From assembly GCA_963833675.1 (NCBI GenBank), contig CAWHYW010000008.1, positions 39,057-103,056 of the forward strand: a DNA stretch of 64,000 nucleotides. Reading direction: 5' to 3'. Positions 49,956-59,894 of the stretch are shown here, piece after piece. The position numbers and the translations under genes were made by a program. Source of the stretch: DASQDN01 sp963833675 (GTDB lineage Bacteria; Acidobacteriota; Terriglobia; Bryobacterales; Bryobacteraceae). Numbering within the stretch: position 1 is the first letter of the stretch; each line of letters starts with the position of its first letter. The notes below the pieces were generated by a model. That model saw only the letters and a program-made list of their open reading frames with translations. It ran no database searches and was not told where the DNA came from.

Positions 49956-52900
49956 TCAGAACTGGAATCGCAACCCGAGTTGCAGCTGACGCGGATTGCC
50001 AACGATGCTCGTAATCGATCCCACCTGCGCATTCCCGATGTTCTGGTTCGGTAGACCGAACTGCGGGTGATTTAGGACGTTGAATGCTTCCGCCCGAAAC
50101 TCAACTCGAGTCTGTTCGCGTATGACGAAGTTCTTGAAAAGAGACGCGTCCCAGTTGGTACGACCCGGCCCGAAAAGAATGTTGCGGCCGGCGTTGCCAT
50201 AGGTAAAAGGCGCGGGCGTAGCGAACGCGCTCGGGTCGAACCAGCGTTGTAGGGTCTTCGGGTAGGTCACCGTTTGCGATGACGTCAGGCCGGCTGCCCG
50301 TCCCGTTAGTAGTGGACGTTTGCAGCACGGGTGAGAACGGCTGCCCCGTCTGCACTGTCAGGATGCCATTCGTTTGCCATCCGCCGAGGACCAAGTTCAG
50401 CAGGCCGCCACGATTCATGAATGCGCGTCCCTGTCCAAACGGCAGTTCCCAAAGGTAGCTTGCGGTAAGGCGATGCCGGAGGTCGATAATGGAATTCCCG
50501 CGTTCCGCCCGGAGGTTGCGTGGATCCTGCGGTTGAGGGCCAGCCGCACCGCCGCCGAACTCCAGCACCACGTTGTCAATCGCGTGCGACCACGTGTAAC
50601 CGATAAGCGCACTTACCCCTTTGCCGAAACGCTTATCGACGGTGAGTTGTCCAGCGTAGTAACTGCTTAGGCCGTCGGAAGCGAAATAGCTGACGTCGGT
50701 TAAGGCGGGCTGCTGAAGAACAGCGGCCGCCGAGTGTTCAGCGCGGCGGGACCTGGGATAGGCTGGTTCCCGTTCCACGTGTTGTAGAGATGCCGGCCCA
50801 GATTGCCAACGGCTGCCGCCCGGATGCTGAGTGACCCCGGCACGATCTCGTGCTCAAGGGTGAGATTGAACTGCTGCGCGTATGAAGGACGGAAGTCCGG
50901 AGCGACTGCGAAGACGCTGCCAATTGGGTTCGGGACTGACGTGAGATCCACTACCGGTAGGGGCAGGAACCCTTCGTTGACACGCCGCCCCACATTGATG
51001 TCACCCGGGCTTTCGGTAACTGTCAGCCCAAACGGGGTGTTTCGAAAAAGCCGCAAACTGCTGCCTTCGTTTCCAGCCGGGTTATAGAAGATCCCATAAC
51101 CGCCACGAAGGACCGTGTGCGACATGAGCTGGTACGCGAAGCCAACACGCGGGCCGAAGTTCTTGTAGTAAGGTTTGACGCCTGCATATTTGTCCACTCC
51201 GTTCTGTCCAGCGATGTCCATCCTGAGCGTGGCTACGTTGAAGTTGGACCAGCGGTTCGCAACCTCGCTGAACGGACTGTAGTAATCCCAGCGCAGACCG
51301 AGATTCAGGGTGAGTTTGCGGGTGACGCGCCAGTCATCAGCGAAGTAAACGCCGAACTTCGGAGCCCCGCTCGCCAGGCCAGTTGAAGGTGTAGTCATGC
51401 ACGGTTGAGTTGGCATACCCGAGCAGAAAGCTCGCCATCGTGTCGCCGCCCGAGCCGGCAGGGTTTCGCGAATCGGTGAAGGCAGGCGAGAAGTTGAATC
51501 GCCGTTGCCCTGATTAGTTTGATAGATGGTCAGCTGCCGGCGACGGAAGTCGACGCCCCATTTTAGCGTGTGCGTCCCAAGCGTCGCACTCATGTTGTCC
51601 AGGTACTGGAATGTATTTTCACGACGGAATATTGGCAGCGAACGTGTTTGCCCGATACCGAAGTAATTGGACGGGTGAGAAGATCGGCAGGTTCTGTTCG
51701 TTCGGCGTGACGTTCGAGTTCGCCAAGCCGAGCTTGATTACCCAGGGCCGCTCCGGGAGCGAACTGGTCCGCAAGGTAGTCTACCCGGAATCGGTTGAAG
51801 CCCATGCGGAATTCGTTCACAACTCGCGGCGAGATTACCCGAACGTAGAGAAGACAGCATGCTGCGCAGGCTGGTAGGCCGTTCCGGCGAAGGAGCCCTC
51901 GTCGCCAAGGCCGACGGGTATAGAAAGCCCAGGGATCGCGACGGCCGGGAATGTGCTCGGTACCATGGTCTCCGTGTTCTGGATTGACCAGCGCGCGAAG
52001 AAGGTGTCATTCGGCGAGGCCTGGTGGTCTATCCGCACATCGCCCTGGTTCCAGTCCTGCCGCTGAGTTAGGTTTGCAAGGTAGTTATTGAACCGTCCGG
52101 CACTGGTGGGCGCAGGGTAGGCGTTGATCAGCTTCGCCGTGATTGGATCCCACCGGTTCGAGGGAATCTGATTGCCGGCAAACGGATCGCGAATCACTCC
52201 CGATCCGCTCGGATTCGGGCGAGTCGTCAACGGGTCATAAATGGTTGGGGTCTCACTGAAGTCGCCTCGGCGCATTGCTAGCGTCGGCACATTACCGAGT
52301 TGGAGCGTTTGCGACGCTCGGCGGAAGCCTTCGTAATGGACGAAAAAGAAGGTGCGGTTCTTGCCGTTGTAGAGCTTCGGGAGCACCACGGGTCCACCAA
52401 GCGACCCGCCGAACTGATTCAGGCGGAACGATGGGAAGGCTGTACCTTTAGGGCTAAAGAAATTTCGCGCATCCATTGCCGAGTTGCGAAGGAATTCAAA
52501 CAGACTGCCGTGCAGGCTTGTTGCTGCCGGACTTGCTAATGACATCGACGACGGCGCCCGAGTTGCGCCCGACATCGGCGCTATAGAGGTTCGTTTGAAT
52601 CTTGAACTCGCGGACCGCTTCGACCGCCGGCCGAAGAACGATGGAGAGCGTCAGCCGCTCGTTGTTATCGATTCCGTCGTAGAGGAAGTTGTTCGAGCCT
52701 TCGCGGTTACCGTTCGAGAATATCTCCGTTCCAGGCCGCCGGTCGTCGGGTCTCGTACCGCTCATGATGGTTCCAGTTGCAGCGAAGCCGACACCCGTGA
52801 CCCCGGGCGAGAGCACCGCGAGCTGAATGAAGTTGCGCCCGTTTAGCGGGAGCTGGTTGACGAGCTTCTCGGAAACGACGGTACCAAGCGACGATGCTTC

Positions 52901-53269
52901 CGACTGGATCAGAGGAGCAGCAGCGGTCACCTCAATCGTCTCGGAGACTTGGCCAACCTGCAAGGCGATATCGATTTGCGCCTGCTGGTTAACTTGTAGC
53001 GTGATGCCTCGTTGGCTCGCCTTGCTGAATCCTGAACCCTCGACATTGAGGATATAGTCACCGGGCGGCAGCAACTGGATAATGTAGTTGCCGTTGTTGT
53101 TGGTTGTGGTGGCGCGTTCAAAATTGGTAGCAGTGTTTACGGCCGTAACCTTGGCGTTCGCGACGGCGGCGCCGCTAGGGTCGGAAACCGTACCACTCAA
53201 CTCCGCGGTGCCGACTTGGCCGTATGTGGAAAAAGCGCAGATTGCAATAGCAGCAATTAACTTGAACAT
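49956..53269 (-). CDS. TonB-dependent receptor with carboxypeptidase-regulatory-like N-terminus, Oar-like (multiply frameshifted)
   Basis: The start (ATG 53269) has a signal peptide (MFKLIAAIAICAFSTYGQ), a carboxypeptidase-regulatory-like beta sandwich (GTAELSGTVSDPSGAAVANA, NYIIQLLPPGDYILNVEGSG) and a plug (SSLGTVVSEKLVNQLPLNGR, NNFLYDGIDNNER). The barrel continues in successive frames: NSAMDARNFFSPKGTAFPSF, FGVYFADDWRVTRKLTLNLG, GPRVGFAYQLMSHTVLRGGY, SSYYAGQLTVDKRFGKGVSA, and finally FRAEAFNVLNHPQFGLPNQN and GNPRQLQLGLRFQF. Frame changes lie near 52525, 51870, 51600, 51390, 50715 and 50250. Such outer-membrane proteins of acidobacteria take up large ligands such as oligosaccharides; the ligand is unknown. 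Confidence 0.78.
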
Positions 53270-53556
53270 GAAACCCTCTAAGCGATTAGACAGTGCTTCA
53301 AAGTATAGCTGAACGCAGTGCTCACGAGAGTACTACGTTTGTACGAGGAGGGGAGGACAAGCGAATCGCAGTTTCGCACGTCAGCCAATCCATCGGATCC
53401 GATCATCGAATCGAGCATACAGATGTGAAGAGGATCAGTGCTGTGAAGTCGGCTTGTGCCAAGCCAAAAGCACTTGGACCTGAAACGCCCGCGGATGTGC
53501 TGTTAAACGTCCCGAGCGGCTCGTCGGCCAACCGAGAGTAGGATCCGAGGGGGCCT
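53270..53556. other. Upstream region of the TonB receptor
   Basis: About 290 bases with no gene I trust. Plus-strand frames are open but have no recognisable protein or ribosome site. It should contain the receptor's promoter; I could not fix it. Confidence 0.3.
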
Positions 53557-53750
53557 TCAAACTGATGGCTGGATCCTCAGGCGATCATTGACCGCAGACT
53601 TTACTCGTTGCTTGCAGCCGAGGTAGCTCCCTGGGCTGAATAGACACGTGGCCGAGCAAGAACTGAATCTGATCCAACTCGCCTCCGGCTGCGCGGCAAA
53701 GGTCCACGCAACTCCGCTGCGAATCGTGTGGCGGTTAGGAAACCATCTCG
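53557..53750 (-). pseudogene. C-terminal fragment of a second tyrosine recombinase
   Basis: Minus-strand frames read HDSQRSCVDLCRAAGGELDQ and IQFLLGHVSIQP, then after one frame change GCKQRVKSAVNDRLRIQPSV and a stop at 53557. These line up with HDFRRTCARLCHDAGGEIEQ, FQYLLGHESVQ and CKQRLRNAVNDQIGLEP of the integrase at 47127-48056. Only the last 60 or so residues remain, and the motif around the catalytic Tyr (TTERY) is lost, so this copy is dead. It marks a former integration site or recombinase gene. Confidence 0.72.
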
Positions 53751-53967
53751 GTAGGACGTATTCACGGTCCGCTACCAGGTCTGGTCGGGGCTAAAAGTGG
53801 GGGGCTTCTGGGAAGTACCGAGAACGACGGCGTTGTGGCTTTGTCCGCCACGGTCTGCTGACGATCCAGACCGCCATTGATGTAGCCGCGCCCGGTCCTA
53901 CCGAGTGTGGGCGTCTTCAATCGAAAACTGCATCGTGGCATCAACAGCGTGATGTTAGGATGCGCCT

Positions 53968-54228
53968 GTGAGAATCACGATTAGGCTGGAGCCAGACGTG
54001 CGCGCCCTCATCGAGCGGGCAATGAAAGAGCGCGGGATCTCATTCAAAGAAGCGATGAACGATGCAGTAAGGGCGGGCCTCACGCGAGCAATGCCCAAGC
54101 GTAGCGGTTTTGTACAGAAATCTTATTCTCTGGGCGGCGATCAAAATTTCAGATGGGACAAAGCGCTGCAAGCAGCAGCCGCCATCGAAGACGAAGAGCT
54201 GGGACGAAAATTCTCGCTACGAAAATGA
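53968..54228 (+). CDS. VapB-like ribbon-helix-helix antitoxin
   Basis: An intact gene of 86 codons. MRITIRLEPDVRALIERAMK with ERGISFKEAMNDAVRAGL is an RHH domain of the type found in DUF2191/VapB antitoxins; the rest is a charged tail (WDKALQAAAAIEDEELGRK) that would wrap around the toxin. The stop TGA at 54226-54228 overlaps the ATG of a PIN-domain stub (ATGA), as in vapBC operons. With the toxin gone it is an orphan antitoxin. Confidence 0.75.
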   Translation: MRITIRLEPDVRALIERAMKERGISFKEAMNDAVRAGLTRAMPKRSGFVQKSYSLGGDQNFRWDKALQAAAAIEDEELGRKFSLRK

Positions 54229-54284
54229 TCGTTGTCGACGCCAACCTGTGGGATTGCGTTTCGCACACTGACAGCGTGCCATAG
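54225..54284 (+). pseudogene. VapC toxin stub (PIN domain, truncated)
   Basis: ATG 54225 opens MIVVDANL, the first beta strand of VapC PIN-domain RNases with its first catalytic Asp. The reading continues WDCVSHTDSVP and stops at 54284, after 19 residues instead of about 130. No other frame downstream resumes a PIN domain before the next gene at 54322, so most of the toxin is deleted. Confidence 0.6.
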
Positions 54285-54321
54285 ACTATTTCATCCCTGG
54301 TACCTTCGATAAGATTAAACA

Positions 54322-55660
54322 ATGCTGTCGCGCATTCTGGTGTTTTGTTTTCCTGTTCTGGCGCTCGCGTCGAACCTGATCGAGAACCCACGGTTCAAAG
54401 AGATCGGGCCGGGCTCACCCGCCAACTGGAGCACCTGGTCGCCTCGTCCGGAAATCCGTTCGAAGTTCAGCGTCGTCCATTCCGGAGACGGAGACGCGCT
54501 ATCCATCGAATCAGCGAAACCGACGGAGTACGGGAAGTGGATCACCGCGCCCTTACCGATAGACGCCGGTAAGTTCTATCGTTTCGAAGTCGAATTTCAA
54601 ACACAAAACGTGAAGAGTGAGGATGTCAGCGTTGCCGCAATACTCTCCTGGTTCAATGGAGCGGACAAAGTCGACGCCTCGCAGCGCGATTACGTCGATA
54701 AAGTCGATTCCTCTCACGATTGGAAGCGGATGTCGCGCACCCTTCAGGCGCCTGCCGGGGCAACCTTGCTGCGGGTCGAGTTGATCTTACGGTGGGCCGA
54801 AAACGGATCGGTCCAATGGCGCTCGCCCATGTTGTCCAACGTGGATGCCCCGGCGCCCGTAACGTTCGTGTCGCCACTTCTCATATCCGTCCCCTGCCGC
54901 CCCACACCATCGAATCGAACCTCAAACTGATGACCGACATGATTGACGCCGCCGGCAAGGAGAAGGCGGACATTATCTGCCTGTCGGAGGGACTCGCAGA
55001 GCGTGGAGTCAGCGGCGCATTGGAAATGAGGGCTCATCCGGTTCCCGGGCCCATCACCGAACGCCTCGGGGAAAGCGCAAAGAAGAACAAGCTCTGGGTG
55101 GTGACAGCGGTAGTTGAACGGGATGGCGACGCTATCTATAACACGGCTGTGTTGATCGATCGGAACGGCCGGCTCGTCGGCAAGTACCATAAAGTTCACC
55201 TGCCGACCTCCGAGGCGGAGGACGGGATGACACCGGGCAGCGATTACCAGGTATTCGATACCGAATTCGGAAAGATTGGGTTGCTGATCTGTGGGACAAC
55301 TGGTTCGTGGAACCGGCGCGGATCATGCGTTTGAAAGGCGCCGAGATGGTTTTCTTTCCAATTGCCGGCGATGTCGACGCGCACTGGGACATCATGTCGA
55401 GAGCTCGCGCGATCGACAATGGACTTTATCTGATTTCATCGAACACCTCCGGTGGGGCAAGCCGTATCGTGAACCCGGCAGGTGAGATTGTCGCCGAAGC
55501 CGCCGGCGATTTCAAACTGGCGGTCTCAGATATCGACCTTAATCGTGAGTGGCGCACCAAATGGCTCTCGATCGGACCGGGCTTGGGCGAAGGCAAGTCG
55601 CTCTTTATCAAGGAGCGTAGACCGGATACGTACTCGGGTGTTCTCGCAAGTCCCAGATAG
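54322..55660 (+). CDS. Nitrilase-superfamily carbon-nitrogen hydrolase with N-terminal binding-like domain (frameshifted)
   Basis: A signal peptide (MLSRILVFCFPVLALASNLI) leads to a domain of about 175 residues with the look of a carbohydrate-binding module (ENPRFKEIGPGSPANWSTWS, KFSVVHSGDGDALSIES). After a frame change near 54880 the nitrilase core follows: Glu in IICLSEGLAE, Lys in YHKVHLP and Cys in LLIC, then WFVEPARIMRLKGAEMVFFP. A base is missing near 55290 (CTGTGGGAC where CTGTTGGGAC is expected), exactly at the catalytic Cys region. The triad Glu-Lys-Cys is present. It would hydrolyse an amide or nitrile outside the cytoplasm. ilvD starts 25 bases after the stop. Confidence 0.75.
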
Positions 55661-55685
55661 CAACCTGCGAAGATACGAAGAAAGA

Positions 55686-57356
55686 ATGCTCAACAAATAT
55701 AGCTCCCGGATCACCCAACCCAAGTCGCAAGGCGCATCGCAGGCGATGCTGTACGCAACAGGTTTGCGCGAAGAGGACATGCAGAAGCCGCAGGTCGGAA
55801 TCGCGAGCGTATGGTTCGAAGGCAATCCCTGCAATATGCACTTGCTCGACCTGGCCGCGAAAGTGAAGGAAGGCGTCTCCGCTGCCGGCATGATTGGCAT
55901 GCGCTTCAATACGGTCGGGGTCAGCGACGGTATCTCGATGGGTACTGACGGGATGAGCTTTTCCCTGCAATCTCGTGACTTGATCGCAGACTCGATAGAG
56001 ACAGTGATGGGCGGCCAGTGGTATGACGGGCTGGTTTGCATTCCCGGCTGCGATAAGAACATGCCGGGCTGCATGATCGCGATGGGACGGTTGAACCGGC
56101 CTGCGATCCTTGTGTACGGCGGAACGATCCGCGCCGGCCATCAGGATAGCCAGGTGCTCGATATCGTCTCGGCGTTCCAGAGCTATGGAGAGTTCCTGTC
56201 CGGATCGATTGATGAAGGACAGCGCTGTTCGATCGTGCGGCATTCGTGTCCCGGCGCAGGCGCGTGTGGCGGAATGTACACGGCAAACACGATGGCATCC
56301 GCCATCGAAGCGTTGGGCATGTCGCTTCCCTATAGTTCGTCCACGCCTGCCGAAGATCCGCTCAAAAAGCAGGAATGCGTCCGGGCAGGTGAGGCCGTCC
56401 ACAAGCTCCTCGAGCTGGACCTCAAGCCGCGGGACATCATGACACGGCAGGCCTTCGAAAATGCGATGGTCCTGGTAACTGTGCTAGGCGGTTCCACCAA
56501 CGCCGTTCTGCATCTGATTGCGATTGCCCGCGCAGTAGGAGTGGAGTTAAGCATCGATGATTTTCAGCGGGTCAGCGATCGCATTCCATTGCTGGCCGAT
56601 TTCAAGCCGAGCGGCCGCTACGTGATGGAAGATCTGCAGGAAGTGGGCGGAATTCCGGCAGTAATGAAGATGCTGCTGGCGGAGGGACTCATCGACGGAA
56701 ACTGCAAAACGGTCACCGGCAAAACCATAGCGGAGAATCTCGCCGATCTTCCAGGGTTGAAGGAAGGCCAGCAGATCGTGCGTCCTTTGAACAATCCGCT
56801 GAAGCCGTCCGGGCATATTCAGATTCTCAAAGGCAATCTGGCGCCGGAAGGAGCCGTTGCAAAGATCACAGGAAAAGAGGGATTGCGATTTTCGGGCACC
56901 GCCAAAGTCTACGATTCCGAAGAAGATATGTTGCACGGCCTCGAGCGGAAAGAGATCGGCAAGGGCGACGTGATCGTGATCCGTTACGAGGGTCCGAAAG
57001 GCGGCCCGGGTATGCCGGAGATGCTAACGCCAACATCGGCAATCATGGGCGCAGGGTTGGGCAAGGACGTCGCGTTGATGACGGATGGCCGCTTCTCCGG
57101 TGGCTCGCACGGCTTCATCGTGGGACACGTCACCCCCGAGGCGCAGGAGGGCGGGCCGATCGCGCTGGTGCGTACGGGAGACAAGATCACGATAGACGCC
57201 GAGAAAAACGAGATCACGATGCACGTCAGCGACTCGGATATAGAAGCTCGGCGAAAGTCGTGGAAGATGCCTTCCTACAAGGCAACCCGAGGCACTCTGG
57301 CAAAGTACATTCGAAATGTGAAAAGCGCCAGCTTGGGCTGCGTAACGGACGAATAG
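55686..57356 (+). CDS. ilvD: Dihydroxy-acid dehydratase
   Basis: An intact gene of 556 codons, the normal length. The ATG at 55686 follows GAAGAAAG; in-frame codons further upstream overlap the nitrilase gene and lack homology. Iron-sulfur and metal ligands are present in PCNMH, CIPGCDKNMPGC and SCPGAGACGGMYTANT. The C-terminal barrel has LMTDGRFSGGSHGFIVGHVT and PEAQEGGPIALV. It catalyses the third common step of valine and isoleucine synthesis, dehydrating dihydroxy-isovalerate and dihydroxy-methylvalerate. No other ilv gene is next to it. Confidence 0.97.
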   Translation: MLNKYSSRITQPKSQGASQAMLYATGLREEDMQKPQVGIASVWFEGNPCNMHLLDLAAKVKEGVSAAGMIGMRFNTVGVSDGISMGTDGMSFSLQSRDLIADSIETVMGGQWYDGLVCIPGCDKNMPGCMIAMGRLNRPAILVYGGTIRAGHQDSQVLDIVSAFQSYGEFLSGSIDEGQRCSIVRHSCPGAGACGGMYTANTMASAIEALGMSLPYSSSTPAEDPLKKQECVRAGEAVHKLLELDLKPRDIMTRQAFENAMVLVTVLGGSTNAVLHLIAIARAVGVELSIDDFQRVSDRIPLLADFKPSGRYVMEDLQEVGGIPAVMKMLLAEGLIDGNCKTVTGKTIAENLADLPGLKEGQQIVRPLNNPLKPSGHIQILKGNLAPEGAVAKITGKEGLRFSGTAKVYDSEEDMLHGLERKEIGKGDVIVIRYEGPKGGPGMPEMLTPTSAIMGAGLGKDVALMTDGRFSGGSHGFIVGHVTPEAQEGGPIALVRTGDKITIDAEKNEITMHVSDSDIEARRKSWKMPSYKATRGTLAKYIRNVKSASLGCVTDE

Positions 57357-57364
57357 ATCGAACG

Positions 57365-57739
57365 TCAGGCTTGCGCCACTATCGCCTTGATGGTGGCGCC
57401 GATGGCCAGAAACTCATCCAGCCCGGTTGGCTTGCGAATGTAGTGAGTCGCGCCGAGCCGAAGCGCCTGCATCCTGTCCGCCGGCGAATCGGACGAAGTC
57501 AGCACGATCACGGGCAAGTGGGTCCCCTGCAGCTGCTGCAGAACTTCACTTCCTCCGCGCTTGGGCATGTTCAGGTCGAGAAGCACGACATCCAACTGTC
57601 GTGCGGGGTCGGCGAGCATCGTCAAAGCCTGTTCGCCATCTTCCGCGACGATCATGTCGAACTCTACGTCGTTCTCGCGGAGGGCTTCCTCAATAAGATA
57701 TACGTCCGCCGGGTTATCTTCGGCAAGTAATATTCGCAT
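57365..57739 (-). CDS. Single-domain response regulator
   Basis: An intact gene of 124 codons from ATG 57739 (MRILLAEDNPADVYLIEEAL). The acidic pair is in LLAEDN, the phosphoacceptor Asp in VVLLDLNMPKRGG, the switch residues in VIVLTSSDS, and the Lys in YIRKPTGLDEFLA. The NPADVYLIEEAL and LDLNMPKRGG pattern is typical of stand-alone regulators of the Rcp1 (phytochrome-partner) type. There is no output domain. No partner kinase is adjacent; its stop is 8 bases from the end of convergent ilvD. Confidence 0.9.
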   Translation of the reverse strand: MRILLAEDNPADVYLIEEALRENDVEFDMIVAEDGEQALTMLADPARQLDVVLLDLNMPKRGGSEVLQQLQGTHLPVIVLTSSDSPADRMQALRLGATHYIRKPTGLDEFLAIGATIKAIVAQA

Positions 57740-57767
57740 GCATTGACGCACTGAGGATACCGTCCGA

Positions 57768-59420
57768 TTAAAAGTTCTCGCCCATTGTACGACGCAATTG
57801 CTCCTGCGCGGTGGCCAGGTTACGGCGAGCCTCGACGGAATTGGGTAAAATCGCCAGCGCTTCGCGGAAATGTTTTTCTGCCTCCCGCAGGTTACCACGA
57901 CGGGCCAGGATCGTCCCTATCGCATTGTGAGCACTAGCTTTCCACTCCGGAGCGAGTTTTAGCTGGATCGATTTTTCAAATATTGGCAGCGCTTCCGACT
58001 CGCGTCCAGAGGCGAGAAGCATCGACGCGCGCGAAAAATAAGCATCGGCATAATCGGGTTTACGGTAAATTGATTCTTCGAAATAGGCCGCTGCTTGCAG
58101 ATATTGCTTTTCGGCCGCTGCCGCGCGTCCGAGTAGATAGCGGCTGTGCGGGTCTGCCGAATTCAGTTGTGCGGCTCGAAGCAGATGCGGCTTCGCTCCC
58201 GAATTATCGCCTTTGCCTGCGAGAGCCGTTCCGTATTTCAACTCCGCAAGCCAATTATCTGACGTGTGGGCGAGAGCATGACCGAATACCGTTTCGCTGT
58301 TGCGCCACGTCGAAGTCTGAAGCCAGGAAGTCACCGTCAAGAAAACAATTGCCGTGGCAAGCAGCGCCGGAACGAAGCGTTTCGGCACGAATTCACCTGC
58401 CGTCCAGACAACCACGATTAACAAGCCGATCTGTGGAATGTACGTGAACCGGTCGGCACGCGCTTGAACGCCCGCCTGAATCAGGCCGAGGGTTGGAGCA
58501 ACACCCAAAACGAACCAAAGCCAACCCGTCAACAGCCAGGGCCGCTTGCCCCGCTGCCATAGTGCGATGCCAGTGGTGACTACCAGCAAAATCGCCATCG
58601 GAAATACAAGCGGAACCGGTTTACGGTACGGATAAACAATGGCCAGATTTATTGGAATAAACGTGTCCGTAACATAACGTCCGAGCGAATAAGTCGCATT
58701 TTCTGCCCGTGTGGTCCAGTCGAGCGGCCCCGCCATGTCAAGCGCTCCCGCCGCTTTCTGGCCGACATAGGTAAGGCACGCCACTACAATGGCAATTGCG
58801 AAGAACGGCAATTTCTCCTTAACCGCGACGCGTTTTAGCGGCCAGTAGTCCAGCGTCATCATCAGTACGGGGATGATAACTGCCATCGGTTTCGCCACGC
58901 ACGCAAGGCCGAAGACCAGTAGGACCACAGCGTAGTTTTTACGAGAAGGTTCCCGGACATATCGCTCATAGCACCACAAACTGAGCACGATAAGTAGGCC
59001 ACACAACACATCTTTACGTTCAGCGATCCATGCGACTGATTCCACTCGCAAAGGATGAATCGCAAAGAGCGTGGCGAGAATCATACTCTTTCGTATAGTC
59101 TTTGGTGAGCTTGGCCAGAGTGAAGAAGAGCAGGACCGCGGTCGCAAGGTGCAGCAACAAATTGTCACCATGCATTGCTCCAGGCTCAACGCCAAACAGG
59201 CTGACATCTGTCATAAGGGACAGCCATGTGAGCGGGTGCCAGTAAAAACTGCTGATACTCGTCAAAGCCCAGTGGACCGAGCTACCGCTAAGCCTTCAGA
59301 ACAAAAGTGTTCGATGTAACATACGCGTCATCGTCATAATTCAAGAATGAAAGCCCAAGTTTGCGCGTAAATGAATAGGGTAAGTACCGTGAGAAGGGCC
59401 AGACACCACTTCGTCCGCAT
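57768..59420 (-). CDS. TMTC-like polytopic membrane protein with C-terminal TPRs (frameshifted at the 5' end)
   Basis: From ATG 59420 the N-terminus (MRTKWCLALLTVLTLFIYAQ) passes through frame changes near 59360, 59290 and 59070: NYDDDAYVTSNTFVLK, then SISSFYWHPLTWLSLMTDVS, then FAIHPLRVESVAWIAERKDV. About nine further membrane helices follow, then four TPRs (SAHNAIGTILARRGNLREAE, KHFREALAILPNSVEARRNL). The DDD near the first loop and the HPLxxESVAWxxERKDVL motif are typical of TMTC/PMT-type glycosyltransferase-like proteins with TPRs. A lipid-linked sugar transferase role is inferred, not shown. Divergent from the gene at 59507. Confidence 0.72.
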
Positions 59421-59506
59421 GGAAAACCCAGTGTACTCCGGCATCCCCTTACGCGCGCTCTGTTATACAGGGTTCACGGTAACGCCCATGATAGAATTGA
59501 CGTCAT

Positions 59507-59863
59507 ATGGCCAGCGGGCAAATGTCTGCAGTTAAACGATTTCTCCTCTGGGACTATCCTCGTGCGAGCTGGCAGTACGACGTCGTCGTTGGCCTTATTC
59601 TGGCGTTCATCTTCCTTACACCCCGTGCTTTATTTCGTGACCAGCCTCGCGCCAGCAGCATCGTTGAAGTTCCCTCGGACCATGGTCGTGCGTTCTTGTT
59701 GGAACCTGGATTGCTCGAATCCATTCCGGATAGTGAGCGAAAGATTCGAATCGAAGGAATTTTACGCTCCCGATACGGAAAATCGGAAACCGTGACACAG
59801 GTGGAGCCCATCGTTGATCATGAGCAGGAGCTCAAAGGGTACATGGTTTTCACAAAGCCATGA
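59507..59863 (+). CDS. Small membrane protein of unknown function
   Basis: An intact gene of 118 codons. RFLLWDYPRASWQYDVVVGL with ILAFIFLTPRALFRDQP gives one membrane helix preceded by aromatic residues and followed by a basic patch. The rest is soluble: SDHGRAFLLEPGLLESIPDS, then YGKSETVTQVEPIVDHEQEL. I have the impression of a conserved acidobacterial family but cannot name it. It starts a same-strand run with the LolA-like, DUF1624 and two-component genes, with only 31 bases to the next start. Confidence 0.65.
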   Translation: MASGQMSAVKRFLLWDYPRASWQYDVVVGLILAFIFLTPRALFRDQPRASSIVEVPSDHGRAFLLEPGLLESIPDSERKIRIEGILRSRYGKSETVTQVEPIVDHEQELKGYMVFTKP

Positions 59864-59894
59864 TCGTCGGCTTAGCGGTGTAAGGAAAATAAAG

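Noticed and set aside
53762..53944. 60-codon minus-strand frame
   Set aside because: No recognisable motif, no ribosome site and a random-looking composition; probably chance.
55608..56402. 264-codon open frame on the minus strand
   Set aside because: Antisense to ilvD; its composition is what one expects from the reverse of a GC-rich coding frame.
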